NCBI GenBank assembly: GCA_025128025.1
Contig: JAHLYR010000065.1
Location: 1 to 64,000 of the forward strand
Reading direction: 5' to 3'
Source: Synechococcus sp. CS-1330
GTDB taxonomy: Bacteria; Cyanobacteriota; Cyanobacteriia; PCC-6307; Cyanobiaceae
Length of the DNA: 64,000 nucleotides
The stretch's first letter is position 1. Each line of letters starts with the position of its first letter. Both the position numbers and the translations under genes were made by a program. The notes beneath the pieces were generated by a model. The model was not told where the DNA came from and ran no database searches. It saw only the letters and a list, made by a program, of their open reading frames with translations. Shown here piece after piece: positions 14,800 to 23,080 of this stretch.

Positions 14800-14976
14800 A
14801 TGAATAATGCCCACATCGAAAAATGCTCTTGCTGTGACGAGCGGATTATCTTCATTCGTGGAGACAACATCAAGTCTGGCGTGGATTCATCTGAGTTGAT
14901 TCCCGTCGCTGACCTTTCCCAGAATGATCTGAGGATTCTGCTTCAGCAGATCTCTGATCACCTTTCGAATCACTAG
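14800..14976 (+). CDS. Small Cys-containing hypothetical protein (58 aa)
   Basis: ATG 14800 is preferred over 14746. The product has HIEKCSCCDERIIFIRGDNI, with a CxCC cluster, then a helical end (DLSQNDLRILLQQISDHLSN). It could bind a metal through the cysteines. It is immediately upstream of the AlpA-like gene, with a 14-bp gap, and probably in the same operon. Confidence 0.5.
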   Translation: MNNAHIEKCSCCDERIIFIRGDNIKSGVDSSELIPVADLSQNDLRILLQQISDHLSNH

Positions 14977-14990
14977 ATCGCAATCCTGAT

Positions 14991-15188
14991 ATGAGTAATC
15001 TATCTCAAAAACTTCTCCGACTCCCACAAGTAAAAGCAACGACAGGACTCTCTAAATCCTCCATCTACGCCCGTATCTCTGAGGGGACCTTCCCGAAACA
15101 GATTCCCCTTGGACCACGCCTTGTGGTCTGGGTGGAGTCCGACATTCAAAACTGGATTTCTGAGCAGGTCTCAGCGGCGAGGGGGTAA
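14991..15188 (+). CDS. AlpA-like phage/satellite regulator
   Basis: The 65-residue product has the AlpA/MerR-like winged helix pattern: LLRLPQVKATTGLSKSSIYA, then RISEGTFPKQIPLGPRLVVW and SDIQNWI. AlpA proteins activate excision or integrase genes of P4-type elements. Here the gene converges on the integrase, with a 40-bp gap, so regulation of excision is the natural inference. Confidence 0.85.
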   Translation: MSNLSQKLLRLPQVKATTGLSKSSIYARISEGTFPKQIPLGPRLVVWVESDIQNWISEQVSAARG

Positions 15189-15228
15189 CACCCCTCTTTT
15201 TTATGCTAATTTTTTTCGCCAAGAATCT

Positions 15229-16494
15229 CTAAATTGTTAATCCTTGAGCAAGAAGCGCATCACACCAGGCAACCATAAAATTTTTTCGTTCTTCGAGCAT
15301 CTGTGACCTGTCGTATGCCTGGCGAATCTTGTCGCCAATCACATGCGCCATCTGTCGCTGAATGACCTCAGCAGAGAATCCCAAAACTTCTTGACCAGCG
15401 GTGAGTGGAATTGCCCTAATGCCATGTGCCCTCAAGACAGACTTATACCCCATCCGAATGAAATGCTGGTTAATGGAATAGGGATTGAGATGCCCCTCGC
15501 CTCTGCTTCTAGGTGATGGGAAAACAAATTCACCATGCCCGTAAATCTTTCTGAGCGAGTCCAGCAGTTCCTTCAGGGGGTCGGTCAGGGGAACGATGTG
15601 CTCCTTCCCACTCTTCATGCGCTCAGCAGGAATGATCCAAAGGTCTTGGTCGTAATCCAGTTCCGACCAACGCATCGGGGTCATTGACCCGACCCGCAGG
15701 AAGGTCATGAAAAGCACCTTCACCGCACAGATCGTGATGTGCGATCCATTTGCCTGGTTCTGCTCCAGAGACTGGAAGAACTCAGGCAATTGCTCCCAGC
15801 GCAGGGTCGGATGGGGCGTTGGTTTGTGCTTTGACTTGGTGCCCTTGGTTCCCAATGCTGGGTTCTGGTCCCTTGCCATCCATCCCTTGTCGATGGCGTG
15901 GTCAAACACTTGCCGCAGCACCATCAGCACCTTGTCGGCATGGACAGGGGCACGGCGCTCGATGTCCGCTTTCAGGTCCATGACGACCTGCCTGCCGTTC
16001 TTACCGCCTGGATGCTTGTGGTCCCAGGAGAAATGCTCCACAGGTGTTGCCCCACCCAACACGGGCAGCACCTGGTTCCAAAGCATGTTCCGATACCCCA
16101 CCTTGGTGCGCTCACGGGTATCCGAGCGACCCAGGAAGGACTCTGCCGCCTGCTCCAGGGTTGGTCCTGCGTGTTGTTGGATGCTCGCCTTCTGCTCCTG
16201 ACGCTTGAGGTCCCTCGGGTCGAGTCCCATCTGCTTGGACCACGCCCTGATGCGATCCCACTCCTCCCTCGCCTCCTTGAGAGACCACTTGCCAAGACCC
16301 TTTCCATAGGGACCAATCCGCACAGGCACCTGCTTGCCCGCTCGTCCTGGCGGGAAGCGCATCCGACCTTCAAAGGACTTACCGCCGCCCCTGGCAACGG
16401 ACTCAATCACCAAAATCAGGGAATCCCCGACAGATTTGCTCTGCCTGCGCTCACCCGCCTTAAGGGCGCGAACTTGCGAGTCAGAGAGAGGCAT
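15229..16494 (-). CDS. int: P4-type tyrosine integrase
   Basis: A 421-residue protein with the N-terminal arm-binding domain of P4 integrases (LSDSQVRALKAGERRQSKSV; RFPPGRAGKQVPVRIGPYGK), a core-binding SAM-like region, and the C-terminal catalytic domain. Visible catalytic elements are FLRVGSMTPMRW (first Arg), HGIRAIPLTA (His-x2-Arg), QMAHV (second His) and YDRS (Tyr nucleophile). Full length and intact. It recombines the element at the tRNA-Ser 3' end. Its 5' end faces the attachment site across a cluster of ATCCAACA repeats. Confidence 0.92.
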   Translation of the reverse strand: MPLSDSQVRALKAGERRQSKSVGDSLILVIESVARGGGKSFEGRMRFPPGRAGKQVPVRIGPYGKGLGKWSLKEAREEWDRIRAWSKQMGLDPRDLKRQEQKASIQQHAGPTLEQAAESFLGRSDTRERTKVGYRNMLWNQVLPVLGGATPVEHFSWDHKHPGGKNGRQVVMDLKADIERRAPVHADKVLMVLRQVFDHAIDKGWMARDQNPALGTKGTKSKHKPTPHPTLRWEQLPEFFQSLEQNQANGSHITICAVKVLFMTFLRVGSMTPMRWSELDYDQDLWIIPAERMKSGKEHIVPLTDPLKELLDSLRKIYGHGEFVFPSPRSRGEGHLNPYSINQHFIRMGYKSVLRAHGIRAIPLTAGQEVLGFSAEVIQRQMAHVIGDKIRQAYDRSQMLEERKNFMVAWCDALLAQGLTI

Positions 16495-16501
16495 CTTGGC
16501 A

Positions 16502-16565
16502 ATCCAACAACACGCATTTTATCCAACAACACGCGCCGTGCATCCAACAGCATATCCAACAACAC
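16502..16565. repeat. ATCCAACAACACG direct repeats next to the integrase
   Basis: ATCCAACAACACGC occurs at 16502-16515 and 16521-16534. ATCCAACAGCA lies at 16543 and ATCCAACAACACG at 16553-16565. They fill the space between the integrase start and the tRNA terminator. Their place matches integrase arm-type or Xis sites, or an autoregulatory operator. Confidence 0.65.
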
Positions 16566-16611
16566 GTCACTCGGACACCCCCGTTTTAGGGCGAACGAAC
16601 CAGGACGACCC

Positions 16612-16651
16612 ACAAAGCAAAAGTCCCACTGCCGCAAGGGAAGTGGGACTT
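16612..16651 (-). terminator. Intrinsic terminator for tRNA-Ser
   Basis: AAGTCCCACT (16621-16630) and AGTGGGACTT (16642-16651) form a 10-bp stem with an 11-base loop. Read on the minus strand it is followed by TTTTGCTTTG. It lies 30 bp past the tRNA 3' end. Confidence 0.7.
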
Positions 16652-16680
16652 AAGTGATCTTCCCAGGACCTTCTCTATAC

Positions 16681-16764
16681 GGAGAGGGTGGGATTCGAAC
16701 CCACGGAAGGTTTCCCTTCAAACGATTTCGAGTCGTTCGCTTTCGACCACTCAGCCACCTCTCC
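16681..16764 (-). tRNA. tRNA-Ser (CGA)
   Basis: The reverse strand starts GGAGAGGTGGCTGAGTGGTC, has the anticodon loop CTCGAAA (CGA), a long variable arm, GGTTCGAATCC in the T arm, and ends CCTCTCC. The 7-bp acceptor stem is complete. It is the integration target of the left island, whose integrase lies beyond the 3' end. Confidence 0.95.
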
Positions 16765-16800
16765 AAAGACCCTCTGGGCCTGAATCATTCTAAGGATTGG

Positions 16801-18816
16801 TCAGCCGAGGGCGGTCTGCAGGTATCCACTGGGACCGCTGGCCGCCCAGGCCGCTGGCAAGCCCCCCGGGATGGTGCCACTGAACCACAGCCGCTTGGCG
16901 CCAAGCTCCTTGAGGTGACGGCGCTCGCGGGCGGAGGGCGCAAAACCCAGCCAGACGCCATCAAGCCGGCCGCGCAGCACGCTGGGCTCTGAGCCAGCGG
17001 CGGCCAGCTGCCGCCAGGCCCAGAGCGCCTGGCGGTCGGGCAACAGCAACCAGCGCCAGCGGCCCAGCTGCAGCTGGATGGCCCGGCTCTCGATCGCCAC
17101 CGGTGCGGCGCTCAGCCCAGGGCTAGCCAGCCTTTGACCAGGCTGAAACGGCAAACTGCCATCGGCACTGGCCATCACCAGGCCGGCCTGCCCCCGCCAG
17201 CAGTGCGGCTGCTCGGGCGCCAGGGGATCTAGCAGTAGGGCCCAGTCGTAGCGCTGCACCCCCAGGCCCCGGGCCAGCTGGCTGGCCTGGCTGCAACTGA
17301 AGCCATCACCTGAACTGCTAACCAGCACCGCCCGGCCCTGGTGCCGCGCCACCAGTAGATCCAGCCGCCCCTGGTGCACCAGCAACAACTGGTCGGCGCT
17401 TAGCAAGCTGAACTGCACCGCCACCACCAGCGCAAACAGGGCGGCACCAAGCAGGCGCCAGCGCCGGGCTAGGGCAGGCCAGGCCAAAGCCAGCAGCGCC
17501 ACACTGAACAGCAGCACCAGTCCCGGGGCGGGGCGCCCCAATTGCCACTGGGCCATGGGCAGCGCCGCAAACAGCTTGACCACCACCACCAACACATTGG
17601 CAAGCCAGGCCACGGGCGCGGTGGCAAGCGGTAGCAGCGGCGGCAGTATCACCGCCAGGCAGGCCAGGGCCATCGCCCCGAGGGTGAGGGGTGTGAGCAG
17701 GGGTGCCACCACCAAATTGGCAGGCACCGCATAAAGGGGCACCACGCCGAAGTGCAGCAGCTGCAGCGGCAGGGTGTACAGCGAAGCCGCCAGCGGCACC
17801 GCCGTGGCAACCGCCAACCAACCCGGCAGCCAGCGACGCAGGCCCAGCTCCAGCGGTCGGGCCGACACCACCAGCGCAGCAGTCGCCACAACGCTGAGCT
17901 GGAAGCCCACATCCAGCAGCCAGTCGGGCCGCGCCAGCAGCAACACCAGGGCGCTGGCGACCAGGATGCCCAAGGGCCTGCCGCGATAGCCGCACTCCAC
18001 CACCCCCAGGGCCAGGGCCCCCATCAGCACTGCCCTGAGCACCGAGGGCTGGGGGCCTGCCAACAGCACAAACAGGCCCATCGCCGCCGCCGCCAAGGTG
18101 AGCCGCCCCAGCCGCGGCAAGCGCGCGCCCAGGGGCAGCACCACGCCCAGCAGCACCGATAAATGGAAGCCGGAAGCCGCCAGAGCATGGGATAGCCCCG
18201 CTGCCCGAAACGCCTCGCGCAGCTCCGCCGGCACGGGCACAACGGCGCTACCAAGCACCAGGGCCGCCAGCACGCTGCCGTTGTTTGGGCCGGCATGCTG
18301 CACCAGCGCCTGGGCCATGCGGCGGCGCAGGTCTGCCACCGGCGTTGCCGCACGCTGCAGCACCTCAAAATCCTGCACCTGCAGCTGGCTGAAGCTTCCC
18401 TGGCGCGCCAGTCGCTCTGCCGGTGCGGCCAGCAGCGGATGGGGCGACACCTGGGGGCGCCGCAGGCGGCCATGCACCTGCAGGCGCCAACCCTGCTGCA
18501 ACTCCGGGCACTGGCCGAAGCGAAGTTCGGTGCGACCCACGGGCAGCTGCAGCAGGGCCCGGCAGGCATCACCACCGCCGTTGGGCAGCGGATCACTGAG
18601 CAGGGTGCCCCGCAGCGTCAGCTCCAGCGGGCCACCAGCTGCCTGGAGTTGAAGTACTGGATCGCTGGCCGCCGGCTGGAGCGGCGTGAGCGCCAGCCAG
18701 CCCACCCGCAGCAGCAGCAGGACCAAAAGCAGACCCCACAAAAGCGGCTTAAGGCGCAGCTTTAGGCGCGGCCCGGCTGCGCCGGCAGTGTCCGCCCCAC
18801 CCCCACAACAGGCCAC
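16801..18816 (-). CDS. comEC: ComEC/Rec2 competence channel
   Basis: A membrane protein forming the inner-membrane DNA uptake channel. After one N-terminal helix (LLWGLLLVLLLLRVGWLAL) comes a soluble OB-like domain, then the competence domain with ALVLGSAVVPVPAELREAFR, LSHALAASGFHLSVLLGVVL and many helices, and a soluble C-terminus. The open frame runs up to 18984, but its first 56 residues are Cys/Trp-rich and unlike ComEC, so the GTG at 18816 was chosen; the true start is uncertain. The C-terminal beta-lactamase-like domain looks degenerate: the usual metal-binding motif was not seen. Confidence 0.82.
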   Translation of the reverse strand: MACCGGGADTAGAAGPRLKLRLKPLLWGLLLVLLLLRVGWLALTPLQPAASDPVLQLQAAGGPLELTLRGTLLSDPLPNGGGDACRALLQLPVGRTELRFGQCPELQQGWRLQVHGRLRRPQVSPHPLLAAPAERLARQGSFSQLQVQDFEVLQRAATPVADLRRRMAQALVQHAGPNNGSVLAALVLGSAVVPVPAELREAFRAAGLSHALAASGFHLSVLLGVVLPLGARLPRLGRLTLAAAAMGLFVLLAGPQPSVLRAVLMGALALGVVECGYRGRPLGILVASALVLLLARPDWLLDVGFQLSVVATAALVVSARPLELGLRRWLPGWLAVATAVPLAASLYTLPLQLLHFGVVPLYAVPANLVVAPLLTPLTLGAMALACLAVILPPLLPLATAPVAWLANVLVVVVKLFAALPMAQWQLGRPAPGLVLLFSVALLALAWPALARRWRLLGAALFALVVAVQFSLLSADQLLLVHQGRLDLLVARHQGRAVLVSSSGDGFSCSQASQLARGLGVQRYDWALLLDPLAPEQPHCWRGQAGLVMASADGSLPFQPGQRLASPGLSAAPVAIESRAIQLQLGRWRWLLLPDRQALWAWRQLAAAGSEPSVLRGRLDGVWLGFAPSARERRHLKELGAKRLWFSGTIPGGLPAAWAASGPSGYLQTALG

Positions 18817-18862
18817 TGGCCACTCCGCATGAACCCAGCCATAGTTCCCACACGGGCTGGGG

Positions 18863-19057
18863 TTAGAGGCGAGGAAGCTGCAGCAAAAGCTCGCAGAGCT
18901 CCCGGCTCGGCATCTCCTGGCCCAGCAACGGTGCCACCAGCTTGGCCACCGGGCGCAGCCGGCAGGGCCACACGGCCCGCTCACTCAGACGCCCCAACTG
19001 GAAGCTGCCGCCGGCCAGCACCACCACCAGCAAGCTGCGCTGCAGCAGTCTCTTCAC
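18863..19057 (-). CDS. Small membrane-anchored conserved hypothetical
   Basis: The GTG at 19057 overlaps the glyQ stop (GTGA). The 64-residue product starts [20 protein letters not shown], an N-terminal helix or signal anchor, and ends in an amphipathic helix ([14 protein letters not shown]). The overlap and lack of gap suggest co-translation with glyQ. Function unknown. Confidence 0.55.
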   Translation of the reverse strand: MKRLLQRSLLVVVLAGGSFQLGRLSERAVWPCRLRPVAKLVAPLLGQEMPSRELCELLLQLPRL

Positions 19058-19944
19058 GCCGTAACGGGGTGCTTGGCCTCGCTCAGCAGCGGAAAACCGA
19101 GGGCTTCCCGTTCGGCCAGCCAGGCCTCGGCCACCTGACGGGCCAGGGTGCGGATGCGGCCGATCGTGGCGGTGCGCTCCGTGACCGAGATCACGCCGCG
19201 GGCCTCCAGCAGGTTGAAGGTGTGGCTGCACTTGAGCACGAAATCCAAGGCTGGAGCGGGTAGCTGCTTGGCCACCAGATCCGCCGCCTCCGCCTCGTAG
19301 ATCGCGAACAGCTGCTTGAGCCGCTCCGGGTTGGAGGCCTCGAAGTTGTAGGTGCACTGGCCCTTCTCAAAAGGCAGCCAGATGTCGCCGTAGGAGCGAT
19401 TGCCATCCCAAGAGAGATCCCAGATGCTCTCCACATCCTGGAGATACATGGCCAGGCGCTCCAGGCCGTAGGTGATTTCAATCGACACCGGCCGGCAATC
19501 GAGGCCGCCGCACTGCTGGAAATAGGTGAACTGGGTCACCTCCATGCCATCTAGCCACACCTCCCAGCCCACGCCCCAGGCGCCCAGGGTCGGCGATTCC
19601 CAGTTGTCTTCGACGAAGCGGATGTCGTGATCCTTGGCGCGGATGCCCAGCGCCTCCAGCGAAGCCAGGTAGGTCTCCTGGATGCCATCAGGGCTGGGCT
19701 TGATCAGCACCTGGTACTGGAAATAATGCTGGGCCCGGTTGGGGTTGTCGCCGTAGCGGCCATCGGTGGGGCGGCGGCAGGGCTCGGGGTAGGCCACGGC
19801 CCAGGGCTCGGGCCCGATCGCCCGCAGCACCGTGTGGGGGCTCATCGTGCCAGCGCCCTTTTCGGTGTCGTAAGGCTGCAGGAGCAAGCAGCCCTGGTCG
19901 GCCCAGAAGCGATTCAGGGTCGCGATGATGTCCTGGAAATTCAC
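19054..19944 (-). CDS. glyQ: Glycyl-tRNA synthetase alpha subunit
   Basis: The 296-residue product has the GlyQ signature throughout: [20 protein letters not shown] at the start, [36 protein letters not shown], and [16 protein letters not shown]. It is the catalytic subunit of the alpha2-beta2 bacterial enzyme, binding glycine and ATP and charging tRNA-Gly together with GlyS. glyS is not adjacent, as is common in cyanobacteria. Length is normal. Confidence 0.97.
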   Translation of the reverse strand: MNFQDIIATLNRFWADQGCLLLQPYDTEKGAGTMSPHTVLRAIGPEPWAVAYPEPCRRPTDGRYGDNPNRAQHYFQYQVLIKPSPDGIQETYLASLEALGIRAKDHDIRFVEDNWESPTLGAWGVGWEVWLDGMEVTQFTYFQQCGGLDCRPVSIEITYGLERLAMYLQDVESIWDLSWDGNRSYGDIWLPFEKGQCTYNFEASNPERLKQLFAIYEAEAADLVAKQLPAPALDFVLKCSHTFNLLEARGVISVTERTATIGRIRTLARQVAEAWLAEREALGFPLLSEAKHPVTA

Positions 19945-20007
19945 TCTTCTTTCCTGGTCTGGTGGAAGGGGCTGGATCGTGGTCCCATTGTCGGTGCCGG
20001 CAGCCCC

Positions 20008-20712
20008 TCAGGCCACCAGCTCCAGCAGGCCCATCAGACCACCGGCCAGGGACCGATGCCGTACTTGGCTGAAACCAGCCTGCCGCGCCAGCTGCTGCTG
20101 CTCGGAGCCGGTGGGGAAGCGCTGCAGGCTCTCCTCCAGGTAGGCGTAGTGATCGGAAATGCCAAACTGCTCGGCGGTGGGCACCACCAACCGACGTAGA
20201 TAAAGGCGCTGGAAGCTCGCTGCCGCCCCAGAGGAGCGGTTGAAATCAAGCACTGCGGCGCGGCCGCCATCGCGCAACAGTCGCCGCAACTCCAGCAGTC
20301 CTGCCCCTGGATCAGCGAGGTTGCGCAACCCATAGGCCATCACGGCCCCATCGCAACTAGCGCTGGCCAAGCCTGTGGCCAGGGCATCCCCCTGCTGCCA
20401 GCTCACCGCTAGCCAGGGCTGGGCGGCTGCCCGCCGGGCCGCCACTGCTAGGGGGGCAGCGGCCGCATCTATGCCGAGCACGCTGCCCCCTGGCCGCACC
20501 CGGGAAGCCAGCACTAGGGCTAGATCGCCGGTGCCGCAACAGAGATCTAAAAGACGCTGGCCATGCTGGGGCTGCAAGCAAGCAATCGCCTGACGCTTCC
20601 AGAGGCGATGCAGGCCAAAACTGAGCAGGTCGTTGAGCTGGTCGTAGCGAGGCGCGATCTGCTCGAACAGCTCCTGAACCGCCTGTGGATCTCCGGGCCT
20701 AAAGCTCGCCAT
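20008..20712 (-). CDS. menG: Naphthoquinone/demethylmenaquinone C-methyltransferase (UbiE/MenG)
   Basis: SAM-dependent methyltransferase with IAPRYDQLNDLLSFGLHRLW at the N-terminus, the SAM-binding motif LLDLCCGTGDLALVLASR, and AYGLRNLADPGAGL in the middle. In cyanobacteria this enzyme performs the last methylation of phylloquinone. The ATG at 20712 (ASFRPGDPQAVQELFEQIAP) was chosen over the upstream frame start. Overlaps the preceding membrane-protein gene by 14 bp. Confidence 0.92.
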   Translation of the reverse strand: MASFRPGDPQAVQELFEQIAPRYDQLNDLLSFGLHRLWKRQAIACLQPQHGQRLLDLCCGTGDLALVLASRVRPGGSVLGIDAAAAPLAVAARRAAAQPWLAVSWQQGDALATGLASASCDGAVMAYGLRNLADPGAGLLELRRLLRDGGRAAVLDFNRSSGAAASFQRLYLRRLVVPTAEQFGISDHYAYLEESLQRFPTGSEQQQLARQAGFSQVRHRSLAGGLMGLLELVA

Positions 20713-20983
20713 CCCAGGGCAACACAATCGAATCGAGGCTGATGCCCGCATCCACAGCAGGCAGCAGGCTGGGGCTGGTGAAGGTGAGCACCATGACGGT
20801 GGCCAAGCCAACTGCTGCTGAACACACCATGCAGCCAGCCAGCATCAGCGAAAATTCCCGGCGATCACTGGCTGCCTGCATTAGCTGCAGGGCCCAGGCA
20901 ATCAAAGCCACCACAGCCGCCACCATGCCGAAGGCAATCGCGGTAGAGGCGGGAGGCGGAAGTACGGGAAGGGCGGAAAACAA
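20699..20983 (-). CDS. Small membrane protein (94 aa)
   Basis: Two hydrophobic segments (IAFGMVAAVVALIAWALQLM and LMLAGCMVCSAAVGLATVMV) joined by a short charged loop (ASDRREF). Overlaps the start of menG, suggesting coupling. Function unknown; conserved-looking backbone gene. Confidence 0.6.
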   Translation of the reverse strand: MFSALPVLPPPASTAIAFGMVAAVVALIAWALQLMQAASDRREFSLMLAGCMVCSAAVGLATVMVLTFTSPSLLPAVDAGISLDSIVLPWDGEL

Positions 20984-21028
20984 GTGCTGGCCGAGCCGAG
21001 TGAAGGTCTTTAAGCAATGTAACGAGGC

Positions 21029-21814
21029 TTAACAACTCGATGCGAGGGGCCGGATTGGCAAACCGCGCCGCAGCAGCTCCGTTTTGATCTGCTCAACACT
21101 GAGGATGCCATCGTGCAGCAAGGAAGCTAATAAGGCTGCCGAGGCATGGCCACCCGCCGGACCAGGATCGAGGGCCTCAGCCAGGTGGTCGATGCAGCCG
21201 GCACCGCCCGAAGCAATCACTGGCACCTGCACCGCATCGGCCACGGCGCGGGTGAGCTCCAGGGCGTAGCCCGCCTGGGTGCCATCACCATCCATGGAGG
21301 TGAGCAGGATCTCGCCAGCCCCGAGGGCCACCACCTGCCGGGCCCAGGCAACCGCATCGAGGCCCGTGTTCTCGCGGCCACCTTTGACGTACACATCCCA
21401 ACCCCCACCAGCTCTGGCCCGGGCATCGATGGCCACCACGATGCATTGGCAGCCAAAGCGCTCGGCACCCCGGGCCACCAGCTCGGGATCGCGCACGGCC
21501 GATGAGTTGAGGCTCACCTTGTCGGCGCCGGCGCGCAGCAGGGCGGTGATGCCCTCAACGCTGCTAATGCCACCGCCCACGGTGAAGGGGATCGTGACCG
21601 CCTCAGCGGTGCGTTGCACCAGCTCCACCAGGGTGCCGCGGCCCTGGTGGCTGGCAGCGATATCGAGGAAAACCAGCTCATCGGCCCCAGCGGCGCTGTA
21701 GCGACAGGCCAGCTCCACCGGATCACCGGCATCGCGCAGCCCAACAAAATTCACCCCCTTCACCACCCGGCCATCGGCCACATCGAGACAGGGAATGATC
21801 CGCTTGGCAACCAT
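21029..21814 (-). CDS. hisF: Imidazole glycerol phosphate synthase cyclase subunit
   Basis: A TIM-barrel of 261 residues. [20 protein letters not shown] carries the first catalytic Asp, and [15 protein letters not shown] the second. Phosphate loops are [10 protein letters not shown] and [12 protein letters not shown]. With HisH it makes IGP and AICAR in histidine synthesis. hisH is not adjacent. Length and motifs are normal. Confidence 0.97.
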   Translation of the reverse strand: MVAKRIIPCLDVADGRVVKGVNFVGLRDAGDPVELACRYSAAGADELVFLDIAASHQGRGTLVELVQRTAEAVTIPFTVGGGISSVEGITALLRAGADKVSLNSSAVRDPELVARGAERFGCQCIVVAIDARARAGGGWDVYVKGGRENTGLDAVAWARQVVALGAGEILLTSMDGDGTQAGYALELTRAVADAVQVPVIASGGAGCIDHLAEALDPGPAGGHASAALLASLLHDGILSVEQIKTELLRRGLPIRPLASSC

Positions 21815-21871
21815 GGACTTGAGCTCCGTTGGGCACTGTTAAGGTTGCGCCACTTTCCAGTCGCGCCGGCC

Positions 21872-22087
21872 ATGTCCCAGGCTGCCACCATCAACGTCGG
21901 CTCGAAGGTGCGAATCACCCGGGTTCGGGATCGCATCTCCAGCGAGATGGTTGATTCCCTGAAGGCCGATTCCACCGGCACCGTGACCGGCTTCCGCACG
22001 GTGGATGGCAAGGGCATTGGCGTGGTGGTGGAGCTAAGCGGTGGTCAGATCGCCTGGTTCTTTGACGACGAACTCACCCTCGCCTGA
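21872..22087 (+). CDS. petP: Cytochrome b6f subunit PetP-like (DUF2862)
   Basis: The 71-residue protein reads VGSKVRITRVRDRISSEMVD and later GKGIGVVVELSGGQIAWFFD, the SH3-like pattern of cyanobacterial PetP. PetP binds the cytoplasmic face of the b6f complex and affects electron flow. ATG 21872 was chosen; the longer frame has no support. It sits directly before chlG, so both may share a transcript. Confidence 0.75.
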   Translation: MSQAATINVGSKVRITRVRDRISSEMVDSLKADSTGTVTGFRTVDGKGIGVVVELSGGQIAWFFDDELTLA

Positions 22088-22098
22088 GGCCTAGGCCG

Positions 22099-23079
22099 TT
22101 GAGCAACAGCCCCAATCCCGAAGCGGCCAGCGGCGGCGGCGCCCGTCAGCTGCTCGGCATGAAGGGTGCCAGCGGCACCAGCAGCATCTGGAAAATCCGG
22201 CTGCAGCTGATGAAGCCGGTCACCTGGATACCCCTGATTTGGGGTGTGTTGTGTGGTGCTGCGGCCTCAGGCAATTTCCACTGGAGCCTCAGCGAAGTGG
22301 GCGCCTCGATCGCCTGCATGCTGATGAGCGGGCCCCTGCTGGCCGGCTACACCCAAACGATTAACGACTACTACGACCGCGAAATCGACGCGATCAACGA
22401 GCCCTACCGACCAATTCCTTCAGGAGCGATTCCTCTAGGCCAGGTGAAGGCCCAGATCTGGATCCTGCTGCTGTCAGGGCTAGGAGTCGCCTACGGCCTT
22501 GATCTCTGGGCCGCTCACACCACCCCGGTGCTGCTGCTGCTGGCCCTGGGCGGCTCCTTTGTGAGCTTGATATATTCAGCTCCGCCGCTGAAGCTCAAGC
22601 AAAACGGCTGGCTTGGCAACTACGCCCTGGGCGCCAGCTACATCGCCCTGCCCTGGTGGGCCGGCCAGGCTCTTTTTGGCCAGCTCACCTGGACCACCGC
22701 CCTACTCACCCTGGCCTACTCCCTAGCCGGCCTTGGCATCGCCGTGGTCAACGACTTCAAGAGCGTCGAGGGCGACCGGGCCATGGGTCTGCAATCCCTA
22801 CCGGTGGCCTTCGGTATCGAGAAAGCCAGCTGGATCAGCGCCGGCATGATCGATGTGTTTCAGCTGGCGATGGTGGCCGTACTGATCGCTATCGGCCAAC
22901 ACTTCGCGGCGGTGTTGTTGGTGCTGCTGATCATTCCCCAGATCACCTTCCAGGACATCTGGCTGCTTCGTGATCCAGTCGCCTTCGATGTCAAATACCA
23001 GGCAAGCGCCCAACCATTCCTGGTGCTGGGGATGCTGGTAACGGCCCTGGCAATCGGCCACAGCTCCCTCGTTAGCTGA
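22099..23079 (+). CDS. chlG: Chlorophyll synthase
   Basis: UbiA-family prenyltransferase, 326 residues, about eight membrane helices. The first Asp-rich motif is TINDYYDREIDAINEPYRPI and the second VNDFKSVEGDRAMGLQSLP. It esterifies chlorophyllide with phytyl or geranylgeranyl diphosphate in the thylakoid. Start is TTG 22099. It lies 11 bp after petP and 1 bp before the PBP gene. Confidence 0.97.
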   Translation: MSNSPNPEAASGGGARQLLGMKGASGTSSIWKIRLQLMKPVTWIPLIWGVLCGAAASGNFHWSLSEVGASIACMLMSGPLLAGYTQTINDYYDREIDAINEPYRPIPSGAIPLGQVKAQIWILLLSGLGVAYGLDLWAAHTTPVLLLLALGGSFVSLIYSAPPLKLKQNGWLGNYALGASYIALPWWAGQALFGQLTWTTALLTLAYSLAGLGIAVVNDFKSVEGDRAMGLQSLPVAFGIEKASWISAGMIDVFQLAMVAVLIAIGQHFAAVLLVLLIIPQITFQDIWLLRDPVAFDVKYQASAQPFLVLGMLVTALAIGHSSLVS

Positions 23080-23080
23080 G

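Larger units (their letters stand above)
1..16651. mobile_element. tRNA-Ser-linked genomic island, partial (left end outside window)
   Basis: A P4-type tyrosine integrase begins about 190 bp from the 3' end of tRNA-Ser, and an AlpA-like regulator lies just beyond it. The interval holds mostly short unknown genes, decayed duplicates and repeats, and is visibly more AT-rich than the GC-rich backbone starting at comEC. This is the usual layout of an element inserted at a tRNA 3' end. No second copy of the tRNA-Ser end was seen inside the window, so the left boundary should lie upstream of base 1. A tycheposon-like element or phage satellite would fit; that is inference from layout only. Confidence 0.72.

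Noticed and set aside
16841-18984. Plus-strand and alternative-frame open frames across comEC and other GC-rich genes
   Set aside because: They are high-GC shadows, Pro/Arg/Ala/Gln-rich, with no conserved motif.
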